64,000 bases of DNA, from assembly GCF_900129305.1 (NCBI RefSeq), contig NZ_FQVB01000004.1:161279-225278 (forward strand), in the 5' to 3' direction. Below, piece after piece: positions 43,581 to 52,001 of the stretch. Below the pieces are notes generated by a model. The model did not search any database, was not told the origin of the DNA, and saw only the letters and a list, made by a program, of their open reading frames with translations. The position numbers were made by a program, and so were the translations under genes. How positions within the stretch are numbered: position 1 is the stretch's first letter; every line of letters begins with the position of its first letter. This DNA is from Desulfacinum infernum DSM 9756 (GTDB lineage: Bacteria > Desulfobacterota > Syntrophobacteria > Syntrophobacterales > DSM-9756).

Positions 43581-44957
43581 TCAGAAATACGCCCCGTAGA
43601 TGAGCCCCGCGACGGTGGACATGACCACCACCAGGCAGACGAAGACCACCGTCTTCTTGGTGCCCATGACGCTTCGGATCACCAGCATGTTGGGGAGGCT
43701 CAGGGCCGGACCGGCGAGAAGCAGCGCCAGGGCGGGGCCCTTTCCCATGCCGGCTCCGATGAGGCCCTGCAGGATGGGCACCTCGGTGAGCGTGGCAAAA
43801 TACATGAACGCCCCCACCACGGCGGCAAACAGGTTGGCTCCCACGGAATTTCCGCCCACCAGACCGCTCACCCACGCGGAGGGGATGATCCCTTCGGCCC
43901 CCCCGGGTCGGCCCAACAGAAGCCCGGCGGCCAGCACGCCGGCGAAGAGAAGCGGCGTGATCTGCTTGGTGAAATCCCAGGTGGAGAGGAACCAGGTTTC
44001 CGTTTCGCCCCGCGTCGTGGTGAGGCAGATCACCAGGGCGATGATGCCCGCCGAAAAGGCCACCAGAGGCTCGTGGGGGAAGGTGTAGGCAAGAGCGATG
44101 ACCACCGCGGCGGAAAGGGCGATCTTGTAGGTCTTCACCCTGAACCACAGAACCAGGAGCACCCCGAGGAGCAGGGCGAAACCGCCCGCCAGATACCACT
44201 TGATCTCATAGACCGCGTTCCAAAAGCCCACGGGAGACGAGGATTTCCCCCAGGTGGCGAAGATGAGCACGCCCACCATGGAGGCGAAATAGACCACGTT
44301 CTGCCACAGGGGCCGTTCCACTTCGGGAGCGGGCATGTGAAGAGCCGCGGCCGCCTTGGCTTCCTCCTCCTCACGGAAGATGAAGTGCATGGCCAGACCG
44401 ATGATGATGCTGAAGGAGATGGCTCCCACCGCGCGGGCGATCCCCAGGGGAAGCCCCAGGATGCGGGCGGTGAGCACGATGGCCAGGATGTTGATGGCCG
44501 GTCCCGAGTAGAGGAAGGCGATGGCGGGGCCCAAGCCCGCTCCGCGTTTCCAGATCCCCGCGAAAAGCGGCAGCACCGTGCAGGAACAGACCGCCAGGAT
44601 GCTTCCCGAAACCGATGCCACCCCGTAGGCCAGCACCTTCTTGGCTCCGGCGCCCAGGTACTTCATCACCGCCGCCTGGGAGACGAAACAGGCGATGGCC
44701 CCGGCAATGAAAAAGGCGGGAACCAGGCACAGAAGCACATGTTCCTGGGCGTACCACTTGGCCAGGGCCAGGGATTCCAGCACCGCCACCCGGAAGCGAT
44801 CACTGTCCAGGGGAAGGTAAAAGAGAATCAGGAAGGTCCCTACGATGATCGTGAGGGGCTTCCAGATCTCCCGCCAGTCGATTTGACTCTCTTCCTGCTC
44901 CTCCAGAGGAGCTTCCTCCACCGAAAAATCCGTCTCAGTCGCTTTGACCTGTCCCAT
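43581..44957 (-). CDS. arsP: ArsP/DUF318-type permease
   Basis: 458 residues from ATG 44957 (GGAAGGAG site). About ten membrane helices. The conserved cysteine-rich helix reads VCSCTVLPLFAGIWKRGAGLGPA, given here in two parts: VCSCTVLPLF and AGIWKRGAG. FLYSGPAINILA is the other family hallmark. Members export trivalent organoarsenicals, and many lie in metal or redox clusters. The region between this gene and the divergent ACR3 gene has an operator-like repeat over its promoter. Confidence 0.85.
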   Translation of the reverse strand: MGQVKATETDFSVEEAPLEEQEESQIDWREIWKPLTIIVGTFLILFYLPLDSDRFRVAVLESLALAKWYAQEHVLLCLVPAFFIAGAIACFVSQAAVMKYLGAGAKKVLAYGVASVSGSILAVCSCTVLPLFAGIWKRGAGLGPAIAFLYSGPAINILAIVLTARILGLPLGIARAVGAISFSIIIGLAMHFIFREEEEAKAAAALHMPAPEVERPLWQNVVYFASMVGVLIFATWGKSSSPVGFWNAVYEIKWYLAGGFALLLGVLLVLWFRVKTYKIALSAAVVIALAYTFPHEPLVAFSAGIIALVICLTTTRGETETWFLSTWDFTKQITPLLFAGVLAAGLLLGRPGGAEGIIPSAWVSGLVGGNSVGANLFAAVVGAFMYFATLTEVPILQGLIGAGMGKGPALALLLAGPALSLPNMLVIRSVMGTKKTVVFVCLVVVMSTVAGLIYGAYF

Positions 44958-45013
44958 GATGCTCTCCTTCCTTTTCCGGTTCGATCCCTGCCGCCGGAGC
45001 GCTGGTTACTTCG

Positions 45014-45052
45014 GCTATATGCCACTATGGCAATATAACGGCCGCCTGTCAA
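45014..45052 (-). promoter_or_regulatory. arsP promoter with overlapping ArsR-like operator
   Basis: Minus-strand -35 TTGACA (45052-45047), 17-bp spacer, -10 CATAGT (45029-45024). The imperfect dyad TATTGCCATAGTGGCATATA (45035-45016) covers the -10. Nearly the same dyad covers the -10 at 49351. Confidence 0.6.
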
Positions 45053-45104
45053 GGGCCTTGAAAGCAACCTTCCCGGCCCCGGCGCCGCGACCCGCGGGTA
45101 CGCC

Positions 45105-45133
45105 TTGACAATATCTCCCTCCGTAAATATAAG
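45105..45133 (+). promoter_or_regulatory. Strong sigma-70 promoter for the ACR3 gene
   Basis: TTGACA (45105-45110), 17-bp spacer, TATAAG (45128-45133). The predicted transcript starts near 45140, leaving an unusually long leader of about 134 nt before the ATG. Confidence 0.65.
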
Positions 45134-45218
45134 GGGCGATGTGCAGGTGATCTTGTGATCTCCTGCTCGAAGTCCGTGTCCGGCGCGGGGTGGGTCTTCG
45201 TCGGCGTCCACGGGCACA

Positions 45219-45238
45219 ATATGGAAATGCAGGCATAT
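45219..45238. promoter_or_regulatory. ATATG-CATAT dyad in the ACR3 leader
   Basis: Arms ATATG (45219-45223) and CATAT (45234-45238), 10 bp apart, about 35 bp before the ACR3 ATG and downstream of the predicted promoter. Read on the minus strand it also overlaps TTGACA-16-TATTGT. Possible operator acting as a roadblock, or part of a second promoter. Confidence 0.4.
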
Positions 45239-45273
45239 GTCAACGCAAATGCACTCTTTCCAGGGAGGTTGTC

Positions 45274-46464
45274 ATGGCGGCTGATTCGGCACAACGAGGA
45301 GGACGGGGCCTCACGGCCTTCGAAAAGTACCTGTCGGTCTGGGTCGTTCTGTGCATCGTGGCGGGGATCGCCCTGGGCAGGGTGGCCCCCGGGGTGGCCC
45401 GAACCTTGGACGGCATGGCCATCTATGTGGGGGAGGCGCCGGTGGTGTCCATCCCCATCGCGGTCTGTCTCTTTTTCATGATGTATCCCATCATGTTGAA
45501 GATCGATTTCGGGCAGGTGGTTCGAGCGGGCAAGAACCTGAAGCCGGTGGGCCTGACGTTGTTTGTCAACTGGGCCGTGAAGCCCTTCACCATGTACGCC
45601 ATCTCGCTCTTTTTCCTAGGCTATGTCTTCAAGTCCTTCATCGGCGCGGAGGCCGTGGACTACGTGAAGATGCCCCTGGGGCTGAACCTTCCCGTGGGGG
45701 CGACCCACGGGGTGGGGACGGTGGTGATGCACGAGGGCGTGAAGATGCTCCAGGTGCCCTTGTGGCGGAGTTTTCTGGCCGGGTGCATCCTGTTGGGGAT
45801 CGCCCCCTGCACGGCCATGGTCCTGGTCTGGGGCTATCTGGCCCGGGGAAACGACGGGCTCACCCTGGTCATGGTGGCCATCAACAGCCTCACCATGCTG
45901 CTGCTCTACGGGCCCCTGGGAGGGTTCCTGCTGGGCGTGGGGCGCCTTCCCGTTCCCTGGCAGGCCCTGGTGCTCTCCATCGGGATCTACGTGGCCCTGC
46001 CTCTGGTGGCGGGATATCTTTCCCGGAAGCTCATCATCCAGGCCAAGGGCGAGGAGTGGTTCCAGGAAAAGTTCCTGCACGTGCTCACCCCCATCACCAT
46101 CATTGCGCTGCTGGTGACTCTGGTGCTGCTCTTCTCCTTCAAGGGGGACGTGATCGTGGCCAACCCCCTGACGATCCTCTGGATCGCCATCCCGCTCTTC
46201 ATCCAGACCAACCTGATCTTCTGGCTCGGTTACGGCCTGGCGCGGATTCTGAAACTCCACTATGAGGATGCAGCGCCGTCGGCCATGATCGGCGCATCGA
46301 ACCACTTCGAGGTGGCCATCGCCACGGCGACGCTCCTTTTCGGGTTGTCTTCCGGAGCCGCCCTGGCCACGGTGGTGGGGGTCCTCATCGAAGTGCCCGT
46401 GATGCTCATGCTGGTGAAGATCTGCCTTGGAACGAGCCACTGGTTCCGGCGGTCGGGCGCCTGA
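45274..46464 (+). CDS. acr3: ACR3-family arsenite efflux permease
   Basis: 396 residues from ATG 45274 (AGGGAGG site). Ten-helix BASS-fold transporter. The key cysteine motif GIAPCTAMV in helix 4 binds As(III); [10 protein letters not shown] and [14 protein letters not shown] are conserved family segments. Moves arsenite out using the proton gradient. Divergent from arsP. A strong terminator follows. Confidence 0.93.
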   Translation: MAADSAQRGGRGLTAFEKYLSVWVVLCIVAGIALGRVAPGVARTLDGMAIYVGEAPVVSIPIAVCLFFMMYPIMLKIDFGQVVRAGKNLKPVGLTLFVNWAVKPFTMYAISLFFLGYVFKSFIGAEAVDYVKMPLGLNLPVGATHGVGTVVMHEGVKMLQVPLWRSFLAGCILLGIAPCTAMVLVWGYLARGNDGLTLVMVAINSLTMLLLYGPLGGFLLGVGRLPVPWQALVLSIGIYVALPLVAGYLSRKLIIQAKGEEWFQEKFLHVLTPITIIALLVTLVLLFSFKGDVIVANPLTILWIAIPLFIQTNLIFWLGYGLARILKLHYEDAAPSAMIGASNHFEVAIATATLLFGLSSGAALATVVGVLIEVPVMLMLVKICLGTSHWFRRSGA

Positions 46465-46507
46465 TCCGGCGTCCGAACCGCACGCGACGGAACGGTCGCA
46501 AAGAAAG

Positions 46508-46535
46508 GGGGCGTCCCGCGGGGCGCCCCCTTTTG
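46508..46535 (+). terminator. Rho-independent terminator after acr3
   Basis: GGGGGCG (46508-46514) pairs with CGCCCCC (46525-46531), followed by TTTT. Confidence 0.8.
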
Positions 46536-46624
46536 CGTGGGCGGGACCACTAAATTGCTGTTGCAGAATATGAAGGAGCGGTGTAGGGTCGGCCCGAAAC
46601 CCGATGAAGGAGGGAGGAGGGCTC

Positions 46625-47137
46625 ATGGCAGGGACGGCGAGAGAATCCGCTTCGGGCTGGTGGATCCGGGCGGCGGGGCAACTCCTGGCGCTTGTGGCGG
46701 CGGCCTGCATCCTGGCCTTGCTGGCGAACGCGCTTCGCTCCAATCCGATCCCGTGGGTGGGGGATTGGGGCGCGGCGGGCCGGCTGGAAACGGAAGGGGG
46801 CGATTCCCTTGTCATCTCCTTGGAGGAGGCGCAAGAATCCTTCTTTTCGGGCGACGCCCTTTTTGTGGACGCCCGCGACCCGGAAAGCTACCGAGAAGGG
46901 CATATCCTGGGGGCGCTCAATCTCCCGTGGGCCATGTTCGATGAGGCGGCGCCCCAGGTCCTTTCAGGTATCGAAAAGGATCGGCGGATCATCACGTATT
47001 GCGATGGAGAGGCCTGCGGCCTCAGCCGGGAAGTGGCGGTGGCGCTCCAGGCCCTGGGTTACGAGAACGTGCGGGTGCTCGTCAACGGCTGGTCGGTGTG
47101 GTTGAACGCGGGACTCCCGACGGCCACGGGCGATTGA
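46625..47137 (+). CDS. Membrane-anchored rhodanese-domain protein
   Basis: 170 residues from ATG 46625 (GGAGGAGGG site). One N-terminal helix (about 16-37) then a rhodanese domain: LVISLEEAQESF, FVDARDPESYREGHILGALNL, active loop TYCDGEACGLSREVA, LVNGWSVWLNAG. The loop CDGEAC has a second cysteine instead of the usual GxR ending. This type of membrane rhodanese often neighbours MauE/DoxX-like proteins, and here the next gene carries such a domain. Probably handles sulfane sulfur or thiol redox in the periplasm. Confidence 0.85.
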   Translation: MAGTARESASGWWIRAAGQLLALVAAACILALLANALRSNPIPWVGDWGAAGRLETEGGDSLVISLEEAQESFFSGDALFVDARDPESYREGHILGALNLPWAMFDEAAPQVLSGIEKDRRIITYCDGEACGLSREVAVALQALGYENVRVLVNGWSVWLNAGLPTATGD

Positions 47138-47145
47138 ATTGAGGC

Positions 47146-47216
47146 GGGCGGGGATCAACCCCGCCCCTACCGAAAATCTCGATCCGTTCCTGTAGGGGCG
47201 GGCTTTATGCCCGCCC
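47146..47216. repeat. Two GGGCGGG hairpins
   Basis: GGGCGGGG-ATCAA-CCCCGCCC (47146-47166) and GGGCGGGC-TTTAT-GCCCGCCC (47196-47216), both flanked by GTAGGGG or CCCCTAC; same family as 56523 and 58841. Confidence 0.8.
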
Positions 47217-47336
47217 GTCGGCACCCGGCCATGCAAAGAAAGCTGCAATTCGACTACGCGCTCAGACGATTTTGAAGAAGGCCGAGCGAGACCCCGATCG
47301 TTTCGATGAAATCAGGCAAGAAGGGAAAGGAATGTC

Positions 47337-48866
47337 ATGGGTCAGGGCACGGAAACGGTCCACGAGACGCGAACGCTGAAAACGGCGGACCCCCATGATC
47401 CGACCGAAGGTCACGGAGGATGCTGCCACGACCACGGCCACCTGGGGCATCACCACCATCCGCCGGTGGATGCCTCCTCCGGCCGGCGACTCCTGGCCGC
47501 CATGGCCCTCAACCTGGCCATCCCTTCGGCCCAGGTGGTGGGAGGGATTCTGGCCAACAGCGTGGCGCTCCTTTCCGACGCCGCCCACAACTTCAGCGAT
47601 CTGGCCGCACTTGTGATCGCTTACGCGGCCTTTGTGATCGCTCGAAGGGGGGCCACGGTCCGGCACACGTTCGGGTTTCGTCGCGCGGAGGTCCTGGCGG
47701 CGCTCATCAACGTGGCGCTTCTCCTGGGGGCTTCGGGCTACATCGTCTGGGAAGCGCTCCATCGGTTCCGCCATCCGGAACCGGTTTCGGGCTCATTGGT
47801 CATGGCCCTGGCGGCCGTGGGCGTTGCGGGAAACGGGCTTTCCGCGTGGTTCCTGCACAAGGACGCCGCCCACAGCCTGAACGTTCGCGGTGCCTTCCTG
47901 CACATGGTCGGTGACCTTCTCACATCCGTGGCGGTGCTCATCAACGGGGCCGTCTTGATGGTGAAGCCGTGGAACTGGCTGGACCCGGCGCTCTCCCTTC
48001 TGATCGTCCTCTTCATCCTCAAGAACTGTTGGACCATCTTGCGGGAAGCGGTGGCGGTCCTCATGAACGCCGCACCGGCCGGTGTGAACATCGCCCGGAT
48101 CAAGGAGGAATTGGAACGGATCCCCGGCGTCCAAAACGCCCACTACCTGCACGCATGGAGTGTGGGCGGGTCGAGCATTGCCTTTTCGTGTCATCTGGTG
48201 GTGGACGATCAGCCGCTCAGTCGTGCGGAACTAATCAAGCGGGTGGTGCACCGAAGGCTCCGTGAACAGTACGGCATCGATCATCCGGTGGTGCAGCTGG
48301 AAACGAACCCTTGCGGGCAGGGATCCCTTCTCTGCGAACTGTCCTGCAACGGCACCGAAGGCGGGAAGGCCCCATCCGGCGGAGCCGTGAAATCCAAAGG
48401 GCGCGGCGCCGGTACCAAATCTTGGACGCTGGGCCGGGGTCTCTACCTGATCGGAAGAATGCTTCTGGGCCTTGTGTTCCTCTATGCCTGTTATGACAAA
48501 ATCCTCCATCCCCGGGAATTCGCCCAGGTGGTCTTCAACTACCAGATCCTTCCGGCCTGGGCCGTGAACGGGACGGCTCTGATCCTTCCCTGGCTGGAAG
48601 CGCTGGTGGGCTTGTGCCTGGTGGTGGGCGTCGGGGTGGCCGGAGCTCTCCTGGCGGCGGACGGACTGCTCGGAGTCTTTCTCGCGGCGGTGCTTTTCAA
48701 CTGGGCGCGCGGCCTGGATATCGACTGCGGGTGTTTTTCCACCGGAGGCCACGGTGCCGGACTTTTCTCCTCCATGGCCTGGTCCGCGCTTCGGGATGCC
48801 GTGCTGCTGGGAATCGCCTTGGCCGTCACGGCCTATCACCATCGCCACGGCGGGGATCGTCGTTGA
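47337..48866 (+). CDS. CDF metal efflux transporter fused to a MauE/DoxX-like domain
   Basis: 509 residues. Residues 20-42 are His/Cys rich (CCHDHGHLGHHHH). Residues about 50-340 are a CDF transporter of the CzcD/ZnT type, with metal site H84-x3-D88 (SDAAHNFSDL) and HMVGDLLTS, then the cytoplasmic domain ending near 330. After a basic linker, residues about 362-509 are a four-helix MauE/DoxX-type membrane domain with FLYACYDKILHPREFA and DIDCGCFS. The fusion joins Zn/Cd-type efflux to a thiol-redox partner domain. The frame is continuous with no sign of a sequencing join. It starts 199 bp after the rhodanese gene. Confidence 0.85.
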   Translation: MGQGTETVHETRTLKTADPHDPTEGHGGCCHDHGHLGHHHHPPVDASSGRRLLAAMALNLAIPSAQVVGGILANSVALLSDAAHNFSDLAALVIAYAAFVIARRGATVRHTFGFRRAEVLAALINVALLLGASGYIVWEALHRFRHPEPVSGSLVMALAAVGVAGNGLSAWFLHKDAAHSLNVRGAFLHMVGDLLTSVAVLINGAVLMVKPWNWLDPALSLLIVLFILKNCWTILREAVAVLMNAAPAGVNIARIKEELERIPGVQNAHYLHAWSVGGSSIAFSCHLVVDDQPLSRAELIKRVVHRRLREQYGIDHPVVQLETNPCGQGSLLCELSCNGTEGGKAPSGGAVKSKGRGAGTKSWTLGRGLYLIGRMLLGLVFLYACYDKILHPREFAQVVFNYQILPAWAVNGTALILPWLEALVGLCLVVGVGVAGALLAADGLLGVFLAAVLFNWARGLDIDCGCFSTGGHGAGLFSSMAWSALRDAVLLGIALAVTAYHHRHGGDRR

Positions 48867-49394
48867 TCGGGCTCCGTTCGGGGGGAACGGGAGATCCCGC
48901 GGCGGGGACGGGCGGGCTGTCGGTATGGACCTGAGAGCCTGTCCGAGAACGGGCTTCCGTCATCCATCGGCAAGGAACCCGACCTCTTTCGTAGGCGCGG
49001 GGCTTCAGCCCCGCGGCAAAGGATCATCCTAACAGTCATGGCGCTCCTTGCGCCACCCCGCACAGATGAAAGATGTCGTCAAGGGAGAGTCCTTTCTGTA
49101 GGAGCCGGCTTGCCGGCGATCCCAATCGCGGCCAAGGCCGCTCCTACAAGCGACCGAAAACACAGTTCTTTCACATCAACCCCGGAACATGAAGGGTAAT
49201 GCCCAATGGTCCACCCGATGTCCGGGGATTCCTCCGCAGCCGTGAATGGCTGCGCTACGAGCGAAGCGGCCGTCTCCACTTTTTTCAGAATGTCTTTTGG
49301 AAAGATCCTGGATGTTCAAACCGGGGGTTGACCTTTGGTCGCTATATGCCTATATGGCAATACACAGCTGATCTTCTCAAAACGGAGGACGAGG
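48867..49394. other. Repeat-filled gap with the thioredoxin promoter
   Basis: 528 bp without a gene. It holds a hairpin mosaic (48938-49275): GCCTGTCCGAGAACGGG, CGCGGGGCTTCAGCCCCGCG, a TAGGAGC...GCTCCTA pair and CGCAGCCGTGAATGGCTGCG. The operator-promoter is at 49328-49363. Confidence 0.75.
49328..49363 (+). promoter_or_regulatory. Thioredoxin-ccdA promoter with ArsR-like operator
   Basis: TTGACC (49328-49333), 17-bp spacer, TATATG (49351-49356). The dyad GCTATATGCCTATATGGCAA (49341-49360) spans the -10. Its reverse complement differs from the arsP dyad only in the centre. Confidence 0.65.
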
Positions 49395-49775
49395 ATGAAG
49401 CGAACCATGACGTGGGTGCTGGCGGTTTTCATGCTGACGGCCTTGGCGGGCGGAACCGCCTGGGCGGAGGCCGATTCCACGGCCGAGATACCCGTTCCCG
49501 GCATGGTCACCCTGGTGGATCTGGGGGCTCACAAGTGCATCCCCTGCAAGATGATGGCGCCCATCCTGGAAGAGCTCAAGAAGGAATACGAAGGGCGGGC
49601 GGCCGTCATCTTCATCGACGTGTGGGAGCATCGGGAGGCGGCCCGACGGTTCGGCATCCGTGCCATTCCCACCCAGATCTTCTACGACAAGGACGGCAAG
49701 GAGGCCTTCCGGCACGTGGGATTTCTCGACAAGAAGAGCATCGTCCACGTGTTCCGCAAATTGGGCGTGGAATGA
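49395..49775 (+). CDS. Secreted thioredoxin-fold protein
   Basis: 126 residues from ATG 49395 (CGGAGG site). Signal peptide to about residue 24 (VLAVFMLTALAGGTAWA). Thioredoxin fold with active site C48-IPC51 (GAHKCIPCKMMAP) and cis-Pro in IRAIPTQIFYD. Periplasmic dithiol reductant or oxidant. With the CcdA-like gene 18 bp downstream it forms a unit carrying reducing power across the membrane. CIPC differs from thioredoxin's CGPC. Confidence 0.9.
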   Translation: MKRTMTWVLAVFMLTALAGGTAWAEADSTAEIPVPGMVTLVDLGAHKCIPCKMMAPILEELKKEYEGRAAVIFIDVWEHREAARRFGIRAIPTQIFYDKDGKEAFRHVGFLDKKSIVHVFRKLGVE

Positions 49776-49793
49776 TTCGGGGGAAGAAACGGC

Positions 49794-50498
49794 ATGGACC
49801 AATTCTTTATCGCCGTCAACCAGTGGATGAGCGGGCAGGGGGCGCTGGCCTTCCTGGGATGTTTTCTGTGGGGCATGATCTCGGTGGCCCTGAGTCCCTG
49901 CCACATGGCTTCCATCCCCCTGGTGGTGAGCTACGTGGCGGGCCAAAACCGCCTTCTGGAACCGCGGGAGGCGGCCCGTTACGCCGTGGTCTTTACGGTG
50001 GGGCTTTTTATCACCATCGCGGCCATCGGGGTCGTCTGCGCGCTGCTGGGCCGGATGCTGGGGGACGTGAGTCCCTACTGGACCATTGCCGTTGGGCTGT
50101 TGCTTCTCTGGGTGGCCTGCGACATGATGGGAGTACCGATCTGCCGGATGCCCGGGGCCAACCTGGGCCGCTTTCAGCTGCGAGGCCTTTGGGGCGCGCT
50201 GGTCCTGGGCCTCTCCTATGGTATCCTTTCGGGGTCGTGCACTTTCGGATTCATCGCCCCCATCCTGGCGGTGATCACCGTACAGGGAAAGATTGTCACC
50301 GGGGTCGGCTACATCCTCTCTTTCGGCATGGGCCATTGTCTGCCCATTGCGGTGGCCGGGAGCTTCACCGCGCTCATCCGAAGAATCATGGAAAACGGAG
50401 CCTTTCAGCAACGGACCGAATGGTTTCGTCGGGCGGCCGGAGGCGCCATCGCCGTGCTGGGAGTCTATTTCATCCTGCGCCCGTTTTTTTTCAGCTAG
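49794..50498 (+). CDS. ccdA: CcdA/DsbD-like transmembrane electron carrier
   Basis: 234 residues, six membrane helices. Paired helix cysteines in LSPCHMASIPL and GSCTFGFIAP match the redox pair of CcdA. It takes electrons from cytoplasmic thioredoxin to the secreted thioredoxin encoded just upstream. Confidence 0.9.
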   Translation: MDQFFIAVNQWMSGQGALAFLGCFLWGMISVALSPCHMASIPLVVSYVAGQNRLLEPREAARYAVVFTVGLFITIAAIGVVCALLGRMLGDVSPYWTIAVGLLLLWVACDMMGVPICRMPGANLGRFQLRGLWGALVLGLSYGILSGSCTFGFIAPILAVITVQGKIVTGVGYILSFGMGHCLPIAVAGSFTALIRRIMENGAFQQRTEWFRRAAGGAIAVLGVYFILRPFFFS

Positions 50499-50606
50499 TC
50501 GTGAAGACCGACCAGGTGCGACGGTCTTTTTCCGGGAGCGTTTCCGAAAGCGCCGGGGACCGCCGAGCCCATGGAAAAGGCACCTGTGATGGAGGACAGA
50601 CCAAGC

Positions 50607-51959
50607 ATGCCCATCTTCCGCGTCTTCGCGCTCGTTCTGACACTCCTGCTGGGCCTCGCCGGCCCGGGAAGGGCCGCCTCCGAAGCCTGGGATCTTCCCG
50701 CATGCGTTGAGCGGGCCTTGGCCGAAAATCCGCAGATCCGGGATCTGGAGTTGGGCGTCCGAGCAGCCGGTGAGGAGATCGCGAAAAGCCGTGCGGCCTT
50801 TTTTCCTTCCTTGGACCTGGAATCTTCCTACACTCGCACCGGGGAACCCCAGCGGATAGTCCCTGCCCATGCCAACAACGAGCCGGGGGCTTTCGACCGC
50901 GACCTGCTGGATACCGCCGTGACGGCGCGGCTGGCGCTCTTTGAAGGCGGCCGGCGGTGGGCTCAGGTGCGGATCGCGGAGCTGGGAAAGGACCTGGCTG
51001 TTTCGCGCTTTGAATCCGGCCGCCGGGACGTGGTGCTGAATGTGGCTTCCGCCTATTACAAGATCCTCCAGTTGGATCGCGTTCTGGAAGCCACCCGAGG
51101 ATCGCGCCGGGCCCTGGCCGCCCAGGAAGAGCTGGTGCGGCATCAGCTGGACGTGGGCCGGGCGGCTCCCGTGGACCACATGAAGATCCGGGTGCGGGTG
51201 GCCAGCCTAGACCAGAAGATCTCCTCTCTGGAAGCGGACCGGCGTGTTCTCTTGGTCTTTCTCGGACGGTTGATGGGCCTGGATCTCAAGGGTCGAGCCG
51301 ATTTCGACATCGCCGGCGCTCTGGAGACGCCCGACCTGAAGCTTCCCACCGTGGAAGAGGGGCTGGCGGAGGCCATGGGAGCGCGCCCTGAACACAGGAC
51401 GGCCGCGCTGGCGTTGGAACAGGCCCGCCAGGCGGTTCGAGCGGCCCGGGCCGACGTCTTTCCGCAAATCCAGGCCTTCGGCCGCTACGGGCTTCGAAAC
51501 GGCCTTCCCTACGATCAGGACGGGCCCTCCGGTGCCATGGATCACGAAGACACCTGGGCGGCCGGAATCCGGGCCACCCTGCCGCTCTTTCGAGGCGGCG
51601 CCGTCCGGGCCTCCATCCGCCAGGCCCGCCTCCGGGAAAAGCAGGCCCGGGAGCGCCTTCGGGCCGTGGATCTTCAGATCCGCGAGGACGTGGAGCGCGC
51701 CCACGCTCGGTTGAAAGACAGTGCCGAGCGCCTCCGGGTCACCCGGACCAGTGTCGCGGTGGCCGAGGAGACCCTTCGGATCGAACAGGACAAGTACCAG
51801 GCGGGAAAGAACACCATCAACGACGTCCTGGACGCCCAGGCGGCGCTCCTTCAGGCGCAGGTGGAATACAGCCAGGCCCAGGTGGATGCCCAACTGGCGC
51901 TGCTGGAGTGGCGCGGAGCGGTGGGAGAGGACCTGACCCGCCTTGCCCGGGGGAAATGA
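50607..51959 (+). CDS. TolC-family outer-membrane efflux channel
   Basis: About 450 residues from ATG 50607, which opens a signal peptide (FALVLTLLLGLAGPGRAA); ATG 50589 and 50571 are in frame. Two repeated helical hairpin halves, with NPQIRDLELGVRAAGEEI and ending in a long coiled coil (DVLDAQAALLQAQVEYSQAQ). First gene of a complete tripartite pump with the MFP and RND genes. Confidence 0.9.
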   Translation: MPIFRVFALVLTLLLGLAGPGRAASEAWDLPACVERALAENPQIRDLELGVRAAGEEIAKSRAAFFPSLDLESSYTRTGEPQRIVPAHANNEPGAFDRDLLDTAVTARLALFEGGRRWAQVRIAELGKDLAVSRFESGRRDVVLNVASAYYKILQLDRVLEATRGSRRALAAQEELVRHQLDVGRAAPVDHMKIRVRVASLDQKISSLEADRRVLLVFLGRLMGLDLKGRADFDIAGALETPDLKLPTVEEGLAEAMGARPEHRTAALALEQARQAVRAARADVFPQIQAFGRYGLRNGLPYDQDGPSGAMDHEDTWAAGIRATLPLFRGGAVRASIRQARLREKQARERLRAVDLQIREDVERAHARLKDSAERLRVTRTSVAVAEETLRIEQDKYQAGKNTINDVLDAQAALLQAQVEYSQAQVDAQLALLEWRGAVGEDLTRLARGK

Positions 51960-52001
51960 TCATCCCCGCCCGCGATCTCCGGATACAAGTGAGGAAGGAA
52001 G

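Noticed and set aside
44840..45217. A minus-strand frame in the arsP-acr3 gap as a possible ArsR regulator.
   Set aside because: No helix-turn-helix or metal-binding cysteines; it crosses the arsP promoter and start, and reads as random basic sequence.
49377..51179. A 600-codon minus-strand frame over the thioredoxin-ccdA-tolC genes.
   Set aside because: Antisense to three confident genes and crosses their boundaries.
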